Shown here: positions 41,749 to 50,391 of the stretch, one piece after another
How the letters are laid out: each line of letters begins with the position of its first letter
Position numbering within the stretch: position 1 is the first letter of the stretch
NCBI GenBank assembly: GCA_934098565.1
Contig: CAKOON010000001.1
Location: 186,001-250,000 of the forward strand
Source: an uncultured Bacilli bacterium
Lineage (GTDB): Bacteria; Bacillota_I; Bacilli_A; RF39; UBA660
DNA: 64,000 nt
Direction: 5' to 3'
Notes under the pieces: generated by a model
What the model was told of the DNA's origin: nothing
The model's input: only the letters and a program-made list of their open reading frames with translations
Databases searched by the model: none
Program-made: the position numbers and the translations under genes

Positions 41749-42660
41749 ATGGATAATACTAAAAGAATTAAAGAGTTAAATGACTTAATTGATAGTAATT
41801 ATTATCTTGATACAATGGATATTTATGGAGTTAGAAGGTTTAAATATCAGAATGTTTTGAGAAAAGATGATTTTATCTTTTTGCTTAGTCTTTCTAAAGA
41901 AGGGAATAGAGAGGCTTTAAATGTTCTTTTAAAATATTATTATCAAGTAGTTATTAATTATTCTTTGAAATATAGTAGTGACTTTTTAGATAAGGAAGAT
42001 TTAGTAGAGGCTGGGTTAATAGGATTCTTAGAAGCGGTAAAGTCTTATGATATAGAAAAAGGTGCTAGCTTTAGGACTTGGCTGTATGAGTATATTAGAA
42101 AAGAGATTCTTTTAGAAATAGCGTGTCATGATAAAATGATGAAGGTTGACCATAATATGGTAATTAAGCTTTCCAAGATTAGAAAATTTATTGAAAGTGA
42201 GAAACAAAGAACGGGAAAGATACCTAATATATCTCTATTAGAGAGTACTTTTAAGATGAAAAGAGAAGCTTTAATGAATCTTCTTAATTTAAGTGGATTT
42301 ATTAGTATTGATGATGAGGTTTTAAAAGAAGAAGTAGTAAAAGTCGACAATTATGATGATTATGATAATGAAGAGATAAGAAAAATCTTAAGAGATTATT
42401 TATCTATTGATGAGTATCAAGTATTTAGTTTAATTTATGGTTTAGATAAAGAAAGACTTAGTTATGGGGATATTGCAAAGAGAATGAATGTTTCTAAGTC
42501 AATGGTACAGTTTTATTTAAAAAGAGGGATGGAGAGAATAAAGAGTTCTTCGGCTTATCTTTTATTAAAAGAATATTATTATAGAGACTATATTAATCCA
42601 ATTTATCCCAAGGATGTTAAGACTTTAAATAAAAATTTGAGTAAAAGACTTGCCAAGTAA
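41749..42660 (+). CDS. Divergent sigma-70-family protein 2
   Basis: 303 residues. Region 2: REALNVLLKYYYQVVINYSLKYSSDFLDKEDLVEAGLIGFLEAVKSYDIEKGASFRTWLYEYIRKEI (split here: LDKEDLVEAGLIGFLEAV and SFRTWLYEYIRKEI). Region 3-like middle with RTGKIPNISLLE, region 4 HTH LSYGDIAKRMNVSKSMVQFYLKR. A genuine sigma-like layout, though residues around the melting loop differ from SigA. Paralogue of the preceding gene. The promoter of the ileS T-box lies inside its last codons. Confidence 0.75.
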   Translation: MDNTKRIKELNDLIDSNYYLDTMDIYGVRRFKYQNVLRKDDFIFLLSLSKEGNREALNVLLKYYYQVVINYSLKYSSDFLDKEDLVEAGLIGFLEAVKSYDIEKGASFRTWLYEYIRKEILLEIACHDKMMKVDHNMVIKLSKIRKFIESEKQRTGKIPNISLLESTFKMKREALMNLLNLSGFISIDDEVLKEEVVKVDNYDDYDNEEIRKILRDYLSIDEYQVFSLIYGLDKERLSYGDIAKRMNVSKSMVQFYLKRGMERIKSSSAYLLLKEYYYRDYINPIYPKDVKTLNKNLSKRLAK

Positions 42661-42678
42661 AATCTTGTGCGTTATAAT
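42650..42678 (+). promoter_or_regulatory. Promoter of the ileS T-box transcript
   Basis: TTGCCA and TATAAT 17 bases apart; the -35 overlaps the end of the sigma-like gene. Confidence 0.7.
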
Positions 42679-42683
42679 GAAGC

Positions 42684-42893
42684 AGTAAATCAGATGAAGA
42701 AAGACGGAAATAAATAATACTTAAAAAGCGAGTTGCTAGTTGGTGAAAGAGTAACAGTTAGTTTATTTCAAATCACTTTTAGATGAGCTATATAGTCGTG
42801 TAACTTGCGTTAAAAGTATAAAGTGTATGAAATCTCATAAAATAAGGTGGTACCACGGTAATGCGTCCTTATGTTATGGGATTTTCTTTTTTT
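42684..42893 (+). ncRNA. T-box riboswitch (isoleucine)
   Basis: The conserved T-box AAGGTGGTACCACGG is at 42844-42858, with the antiterminator around it and a competing terminator: AAATCTCATAAAATAAGG upstream against CCTTATGTTATGGGATTT, followed by a T-run to 42893. A leader with stem I sequences (AGCGAG...GAGCT) precedes it, and an ATC triplet near 42775 could be the isoleucine specifier, though I have not folded it. Uncharged tRNA-Ile would stabilise the antiterminator and switch on ileS just downstream. Confidence 0.9.
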
Positions 42894-42918
42894 ATCGGGA
42901 AGAGGAGGATTAGGATAT

Positions 42919-45900
42919 ATGAAAAATTTTAAAAATTTAGACAAAAGACCTGTTAGTGTTGTAGAAAACGATATCTTAGAGTCTTGGGGTGGCGTTGTTA
43001 ATATTTTAAATCGTCAAAATGAAGTTCATAAAAATAATGATAATTTTGTCTTTTATGATGGTCCTGCGTTTGCTAATGGTTTTCCAGGACTTCATCATAT
43101 GGTGGCAAAAAACCTTAAAGACTCAATTTGTAAATATCATGCTATGAATGGCAAAAAGGTGTTAAGAAAAGTTGGCTGGGATACACATGGTCTGCCAATT
43201 GAAAATCATGTTGAAAAGAAATTGGGTATTTCTTCGAAAAAAGAAATCTTGGAACTTGGGGTTGATAAGTTTAATCAAGAATGTCGTAATAGTGTTGCTG
43301 AAAACGAAGCAGCCTTTACAAGACTTACTAGTAAAATGGGGCAATTTATTGATGTTAATAATCCATATTTAACTTACAAAAATGAGTATATTGAGACGGA
43401 ATGGTGGATTTTAAAGAAGTTTTTTGATGAAGGATATTTCTATGAAGGAACTAGAGTAGTACCTTATTGTCCTCACTGTGGGACTGGTTTAGCTACGCAT
43501 GAAGTAGCACAAGAATATGTTTCGGAGAGTGCCACTACTTTATATGTGCCTTTTAAGATTAAAAATAGTGATACATATTTTTTAGCTTGGACAACAACTC
43601 CTTGGACTTTACTAGCAAATGTTGGCCTTTGTGTTAATCCCGAGATGGATTATGTTAAAGTTAGGGTAGATGGCCTTAAGTATATTGTGGTGGAAAGCCT
43701 AATAACTAGTGTTTTTCAAGATAAACAAGTAGAAGTTTTAGAAAGATTTAAAGGTAGAGATTTAGAATATACGGAATATGAACAATTAATTCCGGAAATA
43801 AAAGTTGATGGCAAAGCTTTCTTTGTAATGTGCGATGATTATGTTACAGCTTCCGATGGTACGGGTGTTGTTCATATTGCGGGAGCTTTCGGCGTAGATG
43901 ATGCCAATGTTTGCAGCAAATATGAAGTGCCTATTATTAACCCCGTTGGCAAAGATGGCTGTTATACAGAAGGGCCTTGGACAGGAAAATTTGTTTTTGA
44001 TTGTACTGATGACGTTGTTAATTACTTAAAAGAAAATAATAAATTATTTAGAAAGCAAAAGATAACTCATGATTATCCACACTGCTGGCGTTGTCATACT
44101 CCACTAATTTATTATACAATGCCTAGTTATTATATTAAGGTATCGGCTTTTAAAGAAAAATTAGTCGAAGCTAACAAAGAAGTTAACTGGTATCCTGATT
44201 ATGTCGGCGAAAAACGTTTTGCTAACTGGTTAAGCAACGCTAAAGACTGGAATATTTCCCGTAGTCGTTTCTGGGGGGCTCCAATTCCTTTCTTCAAGTG
44301 TAGTTGTGGTCATAATGAAATGATTGGCTCAATTGAAGAATTAAGAAATCGTAGTAATGAAAAATTACCAGAGGATTTGGATTTACATAAACCATATATT
44401 GATGATATTCATTTAACTTGTCCAGAGTGCGGTGGCGTGATGGAACGTATTCCTGATGTTTTAGATTGTTGGTTTGATTCTGGTTCTATGCCTTTTGCTC
44501 AGTATCATTATCCATTTGAGAATAAAGAGTTATTTGAAACTCAATTTCCAGCTGATTTTATTTGTGAAGGAATTGACCAAACTAGAGGATGGTTCTACAC
44601 TTTAATGGTTATTTCCACCTTTGTAATGGGTCATGCTCCTTATCGTAATGTTTTAGTTAATGATTTACTTTTAGATGGCGAAGGCAAGAAGATGAGTAAA
44701 TCTCGTGGTAATATCGTTGAACCATTTAAGACAATTGAAGAATATGGTGCTGATGAAGTAAGATTTTACTTACCTTATGTTTCCCCTGTATGGACACCAT
44801 TGAAGTTTAGTTTTGATGGATTAAAAGAAGTACATTCGAAGTTCTTCAATCCATTAAAGAATACTTATAATTTCTTTGTTATGTATGCTAATGCTGATAA
44901 GATTGATACTGATTTATGTGATGTTAAATATGATGATTTAGATTTAATTGATAAGTGGTTATTATCTAAATATAATATGTTAGTTAAAAATGTGAGAGCT
45001 TCTTTTGATGAATATGATTTAAATAAAGCAGTTCATTTCTTAACTGATTTCGTCTGTGAAGATTTATCAAATTGGTATATTCGTCGTAATCGTAATCGTT
45101 TCTGGGCTAGTGAGTTAACAACAAGTAAAAAGGCAGTTTATAAAACAACTTATGAGTGTTTAGTTGGTCTTTCTAAGTTAATGGCACCAATTTGTCCTTA
45201 TTTGTCTGAAGAAATATATCGTAATTTAACAGGAGAAGAGTCTGTTCACTTAAGCAGTTATCCAGTTGTCTGTGAAGAATATATTAATTCTAATGTTGAA
45301 GAAAAGATGGACAAAGTAAGAGATTTAATATCTTTAGGTAGAAATGCCAGAGAAGATAGTAAGATTAAAGTAAGAATTCCTCTTAATACCGTTATTATTG
45401 ATGGCAAATTAAAAGATTTATTAGGAGATTTAACTAGTCTTATTACCGAGGAATTAAATGTTAAAAAGTTAGAATTTACTAAAGATTTAGGCAAGTATAT
45501 GAATTTAACTATTAAGCCAAACTTTAGAGTGGTTGGGTCTATGTTTGGTAAGGATATTAAAGCATATCAAGAATTATTATTAAATTTAACCGAAGCCGAA
45601 AAATTAAAATTAAATAACCAAGAAACTTTAGAAGTTCAATTTTTAGAAAAAGATTTAACTATTACTCCAGAAATGGTTGATATCAGAATAGATGCTAAAG
45701 AAGGCTTTGATGTAGCCATGAATGGCCGTGATTTTGTCATTTTAGATACAACTTTGACTGATGAATTATTACTAGAAGGTATGGCTCGTGAAGTTGTTTC
45801 TAAGCTACAAAATATGCGCAAAGAAATGGATTTGGATATCCAAGATCATATTGTAGTTAGCTATAGTGGCGATGAAGCTGTTAGCAAATGCTTTAATGAA

Positions 45901-46014
45901 TATGCCAAGTTTATTAAGAAAGAAACTTTAGCAGAAGAACTTAACTATAAAGAAACCGAAAATCACTATGATATTAATGGTTATGATAGTACTTTGAGTA
46001 TTAGTAAGAAATAA
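42919..46014 (+). CDS. ileS: Isoleucine--tRNA ligase, type 2 (eukaryote-like), with GXHH motif
   Basis: 1031 residues. KMSKS motif intact (GKKMSKSRGN). The first signature is not HxGH: residues 54-61 read GFPGLHHM, so the four positions are G57-L58-H59-H60 (GXHH). Other type-2 features are GWDTHGLPIE, the editing domain (WTTTPWTLLANV) and a C-terminal region without the type-1 zinc ribbon, ending with ITPEMVDIRIDAKEG. Expression is controlled by the T-box. IleRS2 enzymes are naturally tolerant to mupirocin and GXHH variants have been reported to be hyper-resistant. Start chosen at the ATG after GGAGG; the longer frame overlaps the T-box terminator. Confidence 0.95.
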   Translation: MKNFKNLDKRPVSVVENDILESWGGVVNILNRQNEVHKNNDNFVFYDGPAFANGFPGLHHMVAKNLKDSICKYHAMNGKKVLRKVGWDTHGLPIENHVEKKLGISSKKEILELGVDKFNQECRNSVAENEAAFTRLTSKMGQFIDVNNPYLTYKNEYIETEWWILKKFFDEGYFYEGTRVVPYCPHCGTGLATHEVAQEYVSESATTLYVPFKIKNSDTYFLAWTTTPWTLLANVGLCVNPEMDYVKVRVDGLKYIVVESLITSVFQDKQVEVLERFKGRDLEYTEYEQLIPEIKVDGKAFFVMCDDYVTASDGTGVVHIAGAFGVDDANVCSKYEVPIINPVGKDGCYTEGPWTGKFVFDCTDDVVNYLKENNKLFRKQKITHDYPHCWRCHTPLIYYTMPSYYIKVSAFKEKLVEANKEVNWYPDYVGEKRFANWLSNAKDWNISRSRFWGAPIPFFKCSCGHNEMIGSIEELRNRSNEKLPEDLDLHKPYIDDIHLTCPECGGVMERIPDVLDCWFDSGSMPFAQYHYPFENKELFETQFPADFICEGIDQTRGWFYTLMVISTFVMGHAPYRNVLVNDLLLDGEGKKMSKSRGNIVEPFKTIEEYGADEVRFYLPYVSPVWTPLKFSFDGLKEVHSKFFNPLKNTYNFFVMYANADKIDTDLCDVKYDDLDLIDKWLLSKYNMLVKNVRASFDEYDLNKAVHFLTDFVCEDLSNWYIRRNRNRFWASELTTSKKAVYKTTYECLVGLSKLMAPICPYLSEEIYRNLTGEESVHLSSYPVVCEEYINSNVEEKMDKVRDLISLGRNAREDSKIKVRIPLNTVIIDGKLKDLLGDLTSLITEELNVKKLEFTKDLGKYMNLTIKPNFRVVGSMFGKDIKAYQELLLNLTEAEKLKLNNQETLEVQFLEKDLTITPEMVDIRIDAKEGFDVAMNGRDFVILDTTLTDELLLEGMAREVVSKLQNMRKEMDLDIQDHIVVSYSGDEAVSKCFNEYAKFIKKETLAEELNYKETENHYDINGYDSTLSISKK

Positions 46015-46020
46015 TTTGGA

Positions 46021-46052
46021 AGAAAGATACTTAAAAATAAGGTGTCTTTTTT
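46021..46052 (+). terminator. Terminator of ileS
   Basis: AAGATAC pairs with GTGTCTT (one G-U), followed by a T-run. Confidence 0.7.
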
Positions 46053-46077
46053 CTTTTTCTTTTAAAGCAAAAAATAT

Positions 46078-46106
46078 TTGCATTTTGTAAATAAAAGTGG
46101 TAGAAT
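46078..46106 (+). promoter_or_regulatory. Promoter of the HA-repeat gene
   Basis: TTGCAT and TAGAAT 17 bases apart. Confidence 0.5.
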
Positions 46107-46131
46107 ATATCAGCATTTAAGGGGGATAAGT

Positions 46132-47352
46132 ATGAAAAACACATATGCTTTAGAGCCAACAAATTTAAAATTAGAACCAAAGAAGACCAAGCTAGAAGCA
46201 AGTCTTGATATGACTCGTGAAGAAATATGGGAATACTATTATAATTTAGCGGTGGCGTTTTATGGTTCAGATACGGTTGAAGTTTCAAGAAATTCTAAGG
46301 ATGATTGTATGTTTACTGGTGTTAAGCGATGGATAAAAATTCAAAAAATTCGTCTTAAAGATGGTTCTCTTAATTCAGAACAGATGGCAAAGTTAAAAAG
46401 GCTTAACGTGAAATGGGATAATTTATCAACGGCTGTTAAGAGTAAGTTAGCCTTAGAAGCCGCTATAGAATATCATAATAGCAATACTAATTTATCGGTG
46501 CCAGCGGGTTTTACTGTTAATATTGCTTCCAAAACAGATATTGATTTATCAAAATGGCTTCATAATCAAAGAACTTATTTTGCAAAGGGTGTTTTAAAGC
46601 CAGAAGTGACGGCTAAATTGAATGAACTAGGTATAATTTGGAACTGTCGTGAACACACGTGGTTTAAACATTATGAAGATATTTTAAAGTATTACCAAGT
46701 TAATAAAAATGTGAATTTTTCTAAAGATTTAACTTTAAGTGAGGGGGAATATTGCTTTCATCCTTCTAGTTTTATTAGTCTGCAAAGAAAAAAATATCAA
46801 GCAGGAAATTTATCAACGGAAAAAATAGAACTTTTAAAGAAAGTTGGCATAGACTTTGAACATGAAATTCCAGAATTTGATAGAAAATACAACTGTGTAC
46901 AGGCGTATTATCAAAAAAATGGAAATCTGGTAATTCCTGGTTCTTTGGAAATGGAATATATGCCGGGTAAAAAATTTAAACCTCATAATTGGCTTCAAAG
47001 TCTTCGAAATTTAAATAATGCCGGGGCGGTATCTGATGAAAAAGTTGAATTATTAACAAGAATTGGGATGGTTTGGTATCCTAGAACCGATAAAGATGAG
47101 AAGACGAAATTAATTTATTTTTATCATTTAGAAAAGTGCCGAAATGCATCTTCTTTGATGAGGTTTTCCTGTTTAGAAGTTAATGCAAGAATATGTTTCT
47201 GTAATTATAAACGCCAGCCTTTAATCGGAAAAGATAATACTTTAAATGAAATTTTAACGGAGTCAAGTGCTGATTTAGAAAGTGATTATAATGTCTCTTT
47301 AGGTGATTTGCTTTTTAAGTATGAAGAGGCTTTGAAATTAATTAGAAAATAA
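46132..47352 (+). CDS. Stand-alone helicase-associated (HA) repeat protein
   Basis: 406 residues from the ATG after GGGGGATA. Four tandem repeats of about 70 residues match the helicase-associated domain pattern (Y...g.l.VP.g......W...QR...... G.L......L..lgi.W): about 28-95, 100-172, 173-243 and 244-317. Key spots are LSKWLHNQRTYFAKGVLK and LQSLRNLNNAGAVSDEKVELL. These domains are usually fused to DEAD-like helicases and bind DNA; here no helicase domain is present. A further region after 317 contains two cysteines. Likely nucleic-acid binding; the role is unknown. Confidence 0.75.
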   Translation: MKNTYALEPTNLKLEPKKTKLEASLDMTREEIWEYYYNLAVAFYGSDTVEVSRNSKDDCMFTGVKRWIKIQKIRLKDGSLNSEQMAKLKRLNVKWDNLSTAVKSKLALEAAIEYHNSNTNLSVPAGFTVNIASKTDIDLSKWLHNQRTYFAKGVLKPEVTAKLNELGIIWNCREHTWFKHYEDILKYYQVNKNVNFSKDLTLSEGEYCFHPSSFISLQRKKYQAGNLSTEKIELLKKVGIDFEHEIPEFDRKYNCVQAYYQKNGNLVIPGSLEMEYMPGKKFKPHNWLQSLRNLNNAGAVSDEKVELLTRIGMVWYPRTDKDEKTKLIYFYHLEKCRNASSLMRFSCLEVNARICFCNYKRQPLIGKDNTLNEILTESSADLESDYNVSLGDLLFKYEEALKLIRK

Positions 47353-47383
47353 AAAAGATAGAAAAATTTATCTATCTTAATGA
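47351..47383. terminator. Bidirectional terminator between convergent genes
   Basis: AAGATAGA-AAAATTTA-TCTATCTT hairpin with A-run on the left and T-rich right flank, serving both the HA-repeat gene and the transglutaminase-like gene. Confidence 0.75.
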
Positions 47384-48288
47384 AATTCTTGAAATATTTT
47401 AGTATCGAAGATGTGGTCTTGTAAATCCCCATCTTCTTTTTTCATTTGATCATTATTAACTAAGAAGTACTTATGATATAAGTAATCTTTGCCATCAGTA
47501 CTAACGGGATCATCCCAAGTAAGGTCAATATGCAACCATTCATCATCATAATAAACAGCATTCCAAATATGCGTGCTACTTGAGACTTTATAGTTTTTAA
47601 TTCCTAAACGGTCAAGCGCTAAGGCATAGGCATCAGCATAACCATTACAAGTGGCATATCCTTCCATAAAAACTCCGTATGCTGTATTACTGTGGTATTT
47701 ACTGCTGCCACTATTATTTTTTTCAGTGTCATATTTTGTATTATTAATAATATAGTCATGGATAGCTAATAACTTATCTTTAGTACTCATATTATTTTTA
47801 ATAATATTATTTAACATGGCATTTAATTTATCATTAATAGTATTTATTTCTTCATCAGTATAGGTTTTAGTTAATTTAATTGTTATTTCTCCATTTTCAT
47901 CATAAAGAGTTTGTAAAGTGGAAAAAGAGTTAAAAGGGTCAGCATAATTATTAATTTCTGTAAGTAGGGTATCATTAACAGAAATATTTTTGATATCACT
48001 TATACATTCACTATATTCTTTAGGACAATAAAAAGTAAAAGAATTCCAGCCATTATTAATAATACTATAGACAATATTTAATAAGTCTTGATAACTATAA
48101 GGAGTAAAATCGGTTGTTTCTTGAACAAAAAGATAAGAAGCGTCTTTATGATATTTATTACTATCTAAGATAATCACTTCTTTTTTATTGTCCAAGAGGC
48201 TTTTAACATAGTTGGTTATCGGGTCTATATATTTAATTTCAAGAATTAATAAGACTCCAAGTATTAAGATTGCAATTGTTTTTTTCAT
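47377..48288 (-). CDS. Membrane-anchored transglutaminase-like protein
   Basis: 303 residues from the ATG after GGTGATTTTC. N-terminal membrane anchor (about 4-22), extracytoplasmic region, and a C-terminal transglutaminase/protease-like domain with Cys in GYATCNGYADAYALAL, His in HIWNAVYY and Asp in LHIDLTWDDP. The catalytic triad Cys-His-Asp appears intact. Surface enzyme acting on proteins or peptidoglycan; the target is unknown. Confidence 0.88.
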   Translation of the reverse strand: MKKTIAILILGVLLILEIKYIDPITNYVKSLLDNKKEVIILDSNKYHKDASYLFVQETTDFTPYSYQDLLNIVYSIINNGWNSFTFYCPKEYSECISDIKNISVNDTLLTEINNYADPFNSFSTLQTLYDENGEITIKLTKTYTDEEINTINDKLNAMLNNIIKNNMSTKDKLLAIHDYIINNTKYDTEKNNSGSSKYHSNTAYGVFMEGYATCNGYADAYALALDRLGIKNYKVSSSTHIWNAVYYDDEWLHIDLTWDDPVSTDGKDYLYHKYFLVNNDQMKKEDGDLQDHIFDTKIFQEFH

Positions 48289-48312
48289 GAAAATCACCTA
48301 GTAAATTATATC

Positions 48313-48341
48313 AAAAAAAATGAACCCTTACTAGTTCATTT
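48313..48341 (-). terminator. Terminator of rpsT
   Basis: On the minus strand AAATGAAC pairs with GTTCATTT around an 8-base loop, followed by a T-run; it overlaps the rpsT stop. Confidence 0.85.
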
Positions 48342-48594
48342 CTTTAACTTTATTATTTAATCTTGATTTTTGTCTAGCAGCAGTGTTCTTTTTAACAAGA
48401 CCTTTGCTAGCAGCTTTATCAATTACTATTTGTACTTCTTTAACTAAAGAAGTCGCTTCTTCTTTGTTCTTAGCTGCGATTGCTTTTTCACAAGCTTTGA
48501 TAGTGTTCTTAACTCTTGCTTTTAATTCATGGTTATTAGCAGTAGTTTTTGCAATTTGTTTGATTGCTTTTTTAGAACTTTTAATGTTAGCCAT
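48331..48594 (-). CDS. rpsT: 30S ribosomal protein S20
   Basis: 87 residues, usual length. Basic helical protein: ANIKSSKKAIKQIAKT at the start and KGLVKKNTAARQKSRLNN near the end. Binds 16S rRNA at the bottom of the small subunit. Ribosome site GGAAGGA. Divergent from spoIIP, as rpsT often is near sporulation genes (gpr/spoIIP) in Bacilli. Confidence 0.96.
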   Translation of the reverse strand: MANIKSSKKAIKQIAKTTANNHELKARVKNTIKACEKAIAAKNKEEATSLVKEVQIVIDKAASKGLVKKNTAARQKSRLNNKVKEMN

Positions 48595-48758
48595 ACTCTT
48601 GCTCCTTCCTTAAATGTCTATATGATTTTATCAAATATTTCCCAGTTTTTCAAGAGTCTTTAGTGATTTTGTTAGTCTTAACAGATAAAAGAATATTTTA
48701 TGGTGTTTTTTTGACATTATATGTTCTTAGACCACATTATAATTAAGTAGTGATGATT

Positions 48759-49676
48759 ATGAGAAAAAGATTTAAGAGTCGAAAAAAAGTAAATAGTTTA
48801 AAAAAAGTTGTGTATATCATTTTCCTTCTAGTTGGTTTTTTCTTGAGTTATTTGTTTTTTTATAACAAAGTAAGAAAAAGCATATCAGAAGAAGATTATT
48901 TGAATTACCTTTTAAAAGTTGGTTTTAATCATCAAGTTGATAGAAACTATATTACTTCTAGTCTAGGTATTAATGCTGTGAGTAATTTAGATAATCCTGC
49001 TAATGTATCAGAGGAAAGTAAAGAAAATTCAGACAATAATATTGAAAAATCTGCATTAAATGAAAATAAACCTCTAATTTATATTTATAATTCACATGAT
49101 ACGGAGGAATATTTAAGTAGTTATTTTAATGTTTACAATATAAAACCAGACGTTAAGATAGCAGCTTATTATTTAAAGGAAAAATTAAATGATTTAGGTA
49201 TTAATGCAATAGTAGAAAGCCAAAAGATTAAAGACATCTTGAATAAAAATAATTGGGTTTATAGATATTCTTATCAGGCTAGTAGAGTTTATTTAGAGGA
49301 GGCTAAAAAGAATAATCCTTCTCTTAAGTATTTTATTGATTTGCATAGGGATTCTTCAAAAAAAGAGACAACAACGACGTCAATTGCCGGCAAAAACTAT
49401 GCTAGAGTTATGTTTTTAGTAGGTTTGGAACATGATAATTATGAGGAAAATCTTAAAGTAGCAAGTTCTTTAAATGAAATGATTAAGGCTAAATATCCAA
49501 ATCTTACTAGAGGTATTTACAAAAAAAGTGGTCCCGGGGTAAATGGTATATATAATCAAGATTTTGATAGTAATTGTATTCTAATTGAGGTGGGCGGCCA
49601 ATATAATTCTATAATAGAAGTATCTAATACAATCGAGATTTTGGCTAAAGTATTGTATGAGTATATAGGGGAGTAA
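48759..49676 (+). CDS. spoIIP: Stage II sporulation protein P (amidase)
   Basis: 305 residues from an ATG after GTGAT. N-terminal membrane anchor (about 15-35), then a linker and the SpoIIP amidase domain: YIYNSHDTEEY with catalytic His, NPSLKYFIDLHRDS, GKNYARVMFLVGLEHDNYEEN and GPGVNGIYNQDF, ILIEVGGQYNS. With SpoIID and SpoIIM it digests septal peptidoglycan during engulfment; only SpoIIP is in this window. Shorter than Bacillus SpoIIP in the linker. Confidence 0.95.
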   Translation: MRKRFKSRKKVNSLKKVVYIIFLLVGFFLSYLFFYNKVRKSISEEDYLNYLLKVGFNHQVDRNYITSSLGINAVSNLDNPANVSEESKENSDNNIEKSALNENKPLIYIYNSHDTEEYLSSYFNVYNIKPDVKIAAYYLKEKLNDLGINAIVESQKIKDILNKNNWVYRYSYQASRVYLEEAKKNNPSLKYFIDLHRDSSKKETTTTSIAGKNYARVMFLVGLEHDNYEENLKVASSLNEMIKAKYPNLTRGIYKKSGPGVNGIYNQDFDSNCILIEVGGQYNSIIEVSNTIEILAKVLYEYIGE

Positions 49677-49677
49677 G

Positions 49678-49995
49678 ATGAAGAAAAATAATCTTTTTAT
49701 GAAAATATTATTGGCGTTTTTTCTTGTTTTTATAGCATTATATATTGCTCTGGAGTCGGGTTATTACGATATTAAGATGGGGAGAAAAGCTACTATTACT
49801 GAAGAAAAGTTACGGGAATTTGAGAGTGACGTTAAAAATGGTAAAGAGGTTGATTTGAAGGATTATTTGACTGATGATTATATCGATTACTCATCAGGAA
49901 TGTCGAGATTTGGTAGTAAAATTGGGAGCAGTTTGGATAAACTAATGGATGGGGGAATTGATGGCTTTTTAAATCTCCTTGGAAGCTTATTTTAA
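49678..49995 (+). CDS. Small membrane protein after spoIIP
   Basis: 105 residues, ATG one base after the spoIIP stop, so coupled. One N-terminal hydrophobic helix (about 8-28), then a charged part with EKLREFESDVKNGKEVDLKDYLTDD and a glycine/leucine-rich amphipathic tail (GIDGFLNLLGSLF). I do not know the family. Coupling suggests a role with SpoIIP during engulfment, which is an inference. Confidence 0.7.
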   Translation: MKKNNLFMKILLAFFLVFIALYIALESGYYDIKMGRKATITEEKLREFESDVKNGKEVDLKDYLTDDYIDYSSGMSRFGSKIGSSLDKLMDGGIDGFLNLLGSLF

Positions 49996-50044
49996 CTTGC
50001 TATCTTATTAGTTTCATGGTATCTTATGATTAGTGGGGATATTT

Positions 50045-50389
50045 ATGAACGAAGAAGAAAAATATACTAAAGTGGCTTTTATTTTTAGATATCGAAGTGA
50101 GTTGCCACTTGATAATAAAAGATTATTGAGAAAGAATTCTTTTGAGCAGATTTATAATTGGCCTGATAATACTATCCTTGTGAGTTATGAATATCTAAAA
50201 CAGCGAGTCGATTTTTTAGAAAGTCTTCTTTCTAAGAAACCAGGGTTAGATATTGAGGATGAAGAGGATGATGATTATCTTTTAGAGACAGATTCTGTTA
50301 CTAGCTCTTATAGTTATGATGATTTTTGTGGCCCTAGAATAGAAAATGAAAGAGCGGTTCGTTTGCAAAGACTAAAAAAGACTAGATAG
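50045..50389 (+). CDS. Hypothetical acidic protein (114 aa)
   Basis: Starts after GTGGGGA. Residues 10-70 contain FIFRYRSELPLDNKRLLRKNSF and a Trp; the second half is strongly acidic (DIEDEEDDDYLLETDS) and ends in a basic KKTR. No domain recognised and no membrane helix. Convergent with gatD. Confidence 0.6.
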   Translation: MNEEEKYTKVAFIFRYRSELPLDNKRLLRKNSFEQIYNWPDNTILVSYEYLKQRVDFLESLLSKKPGLDIEDEEDDDYLLETDSVTSSYSYDDFCGPRIENERAVRLQRLKKTR

Positions 50390-50391
50390 CT

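Noticed and set aside
46031..46288. Minus-strand frames across the ileS terminator
   Set aside because: They overlap a terminator, a promoter and the HA-repeat gene, and have no start site.
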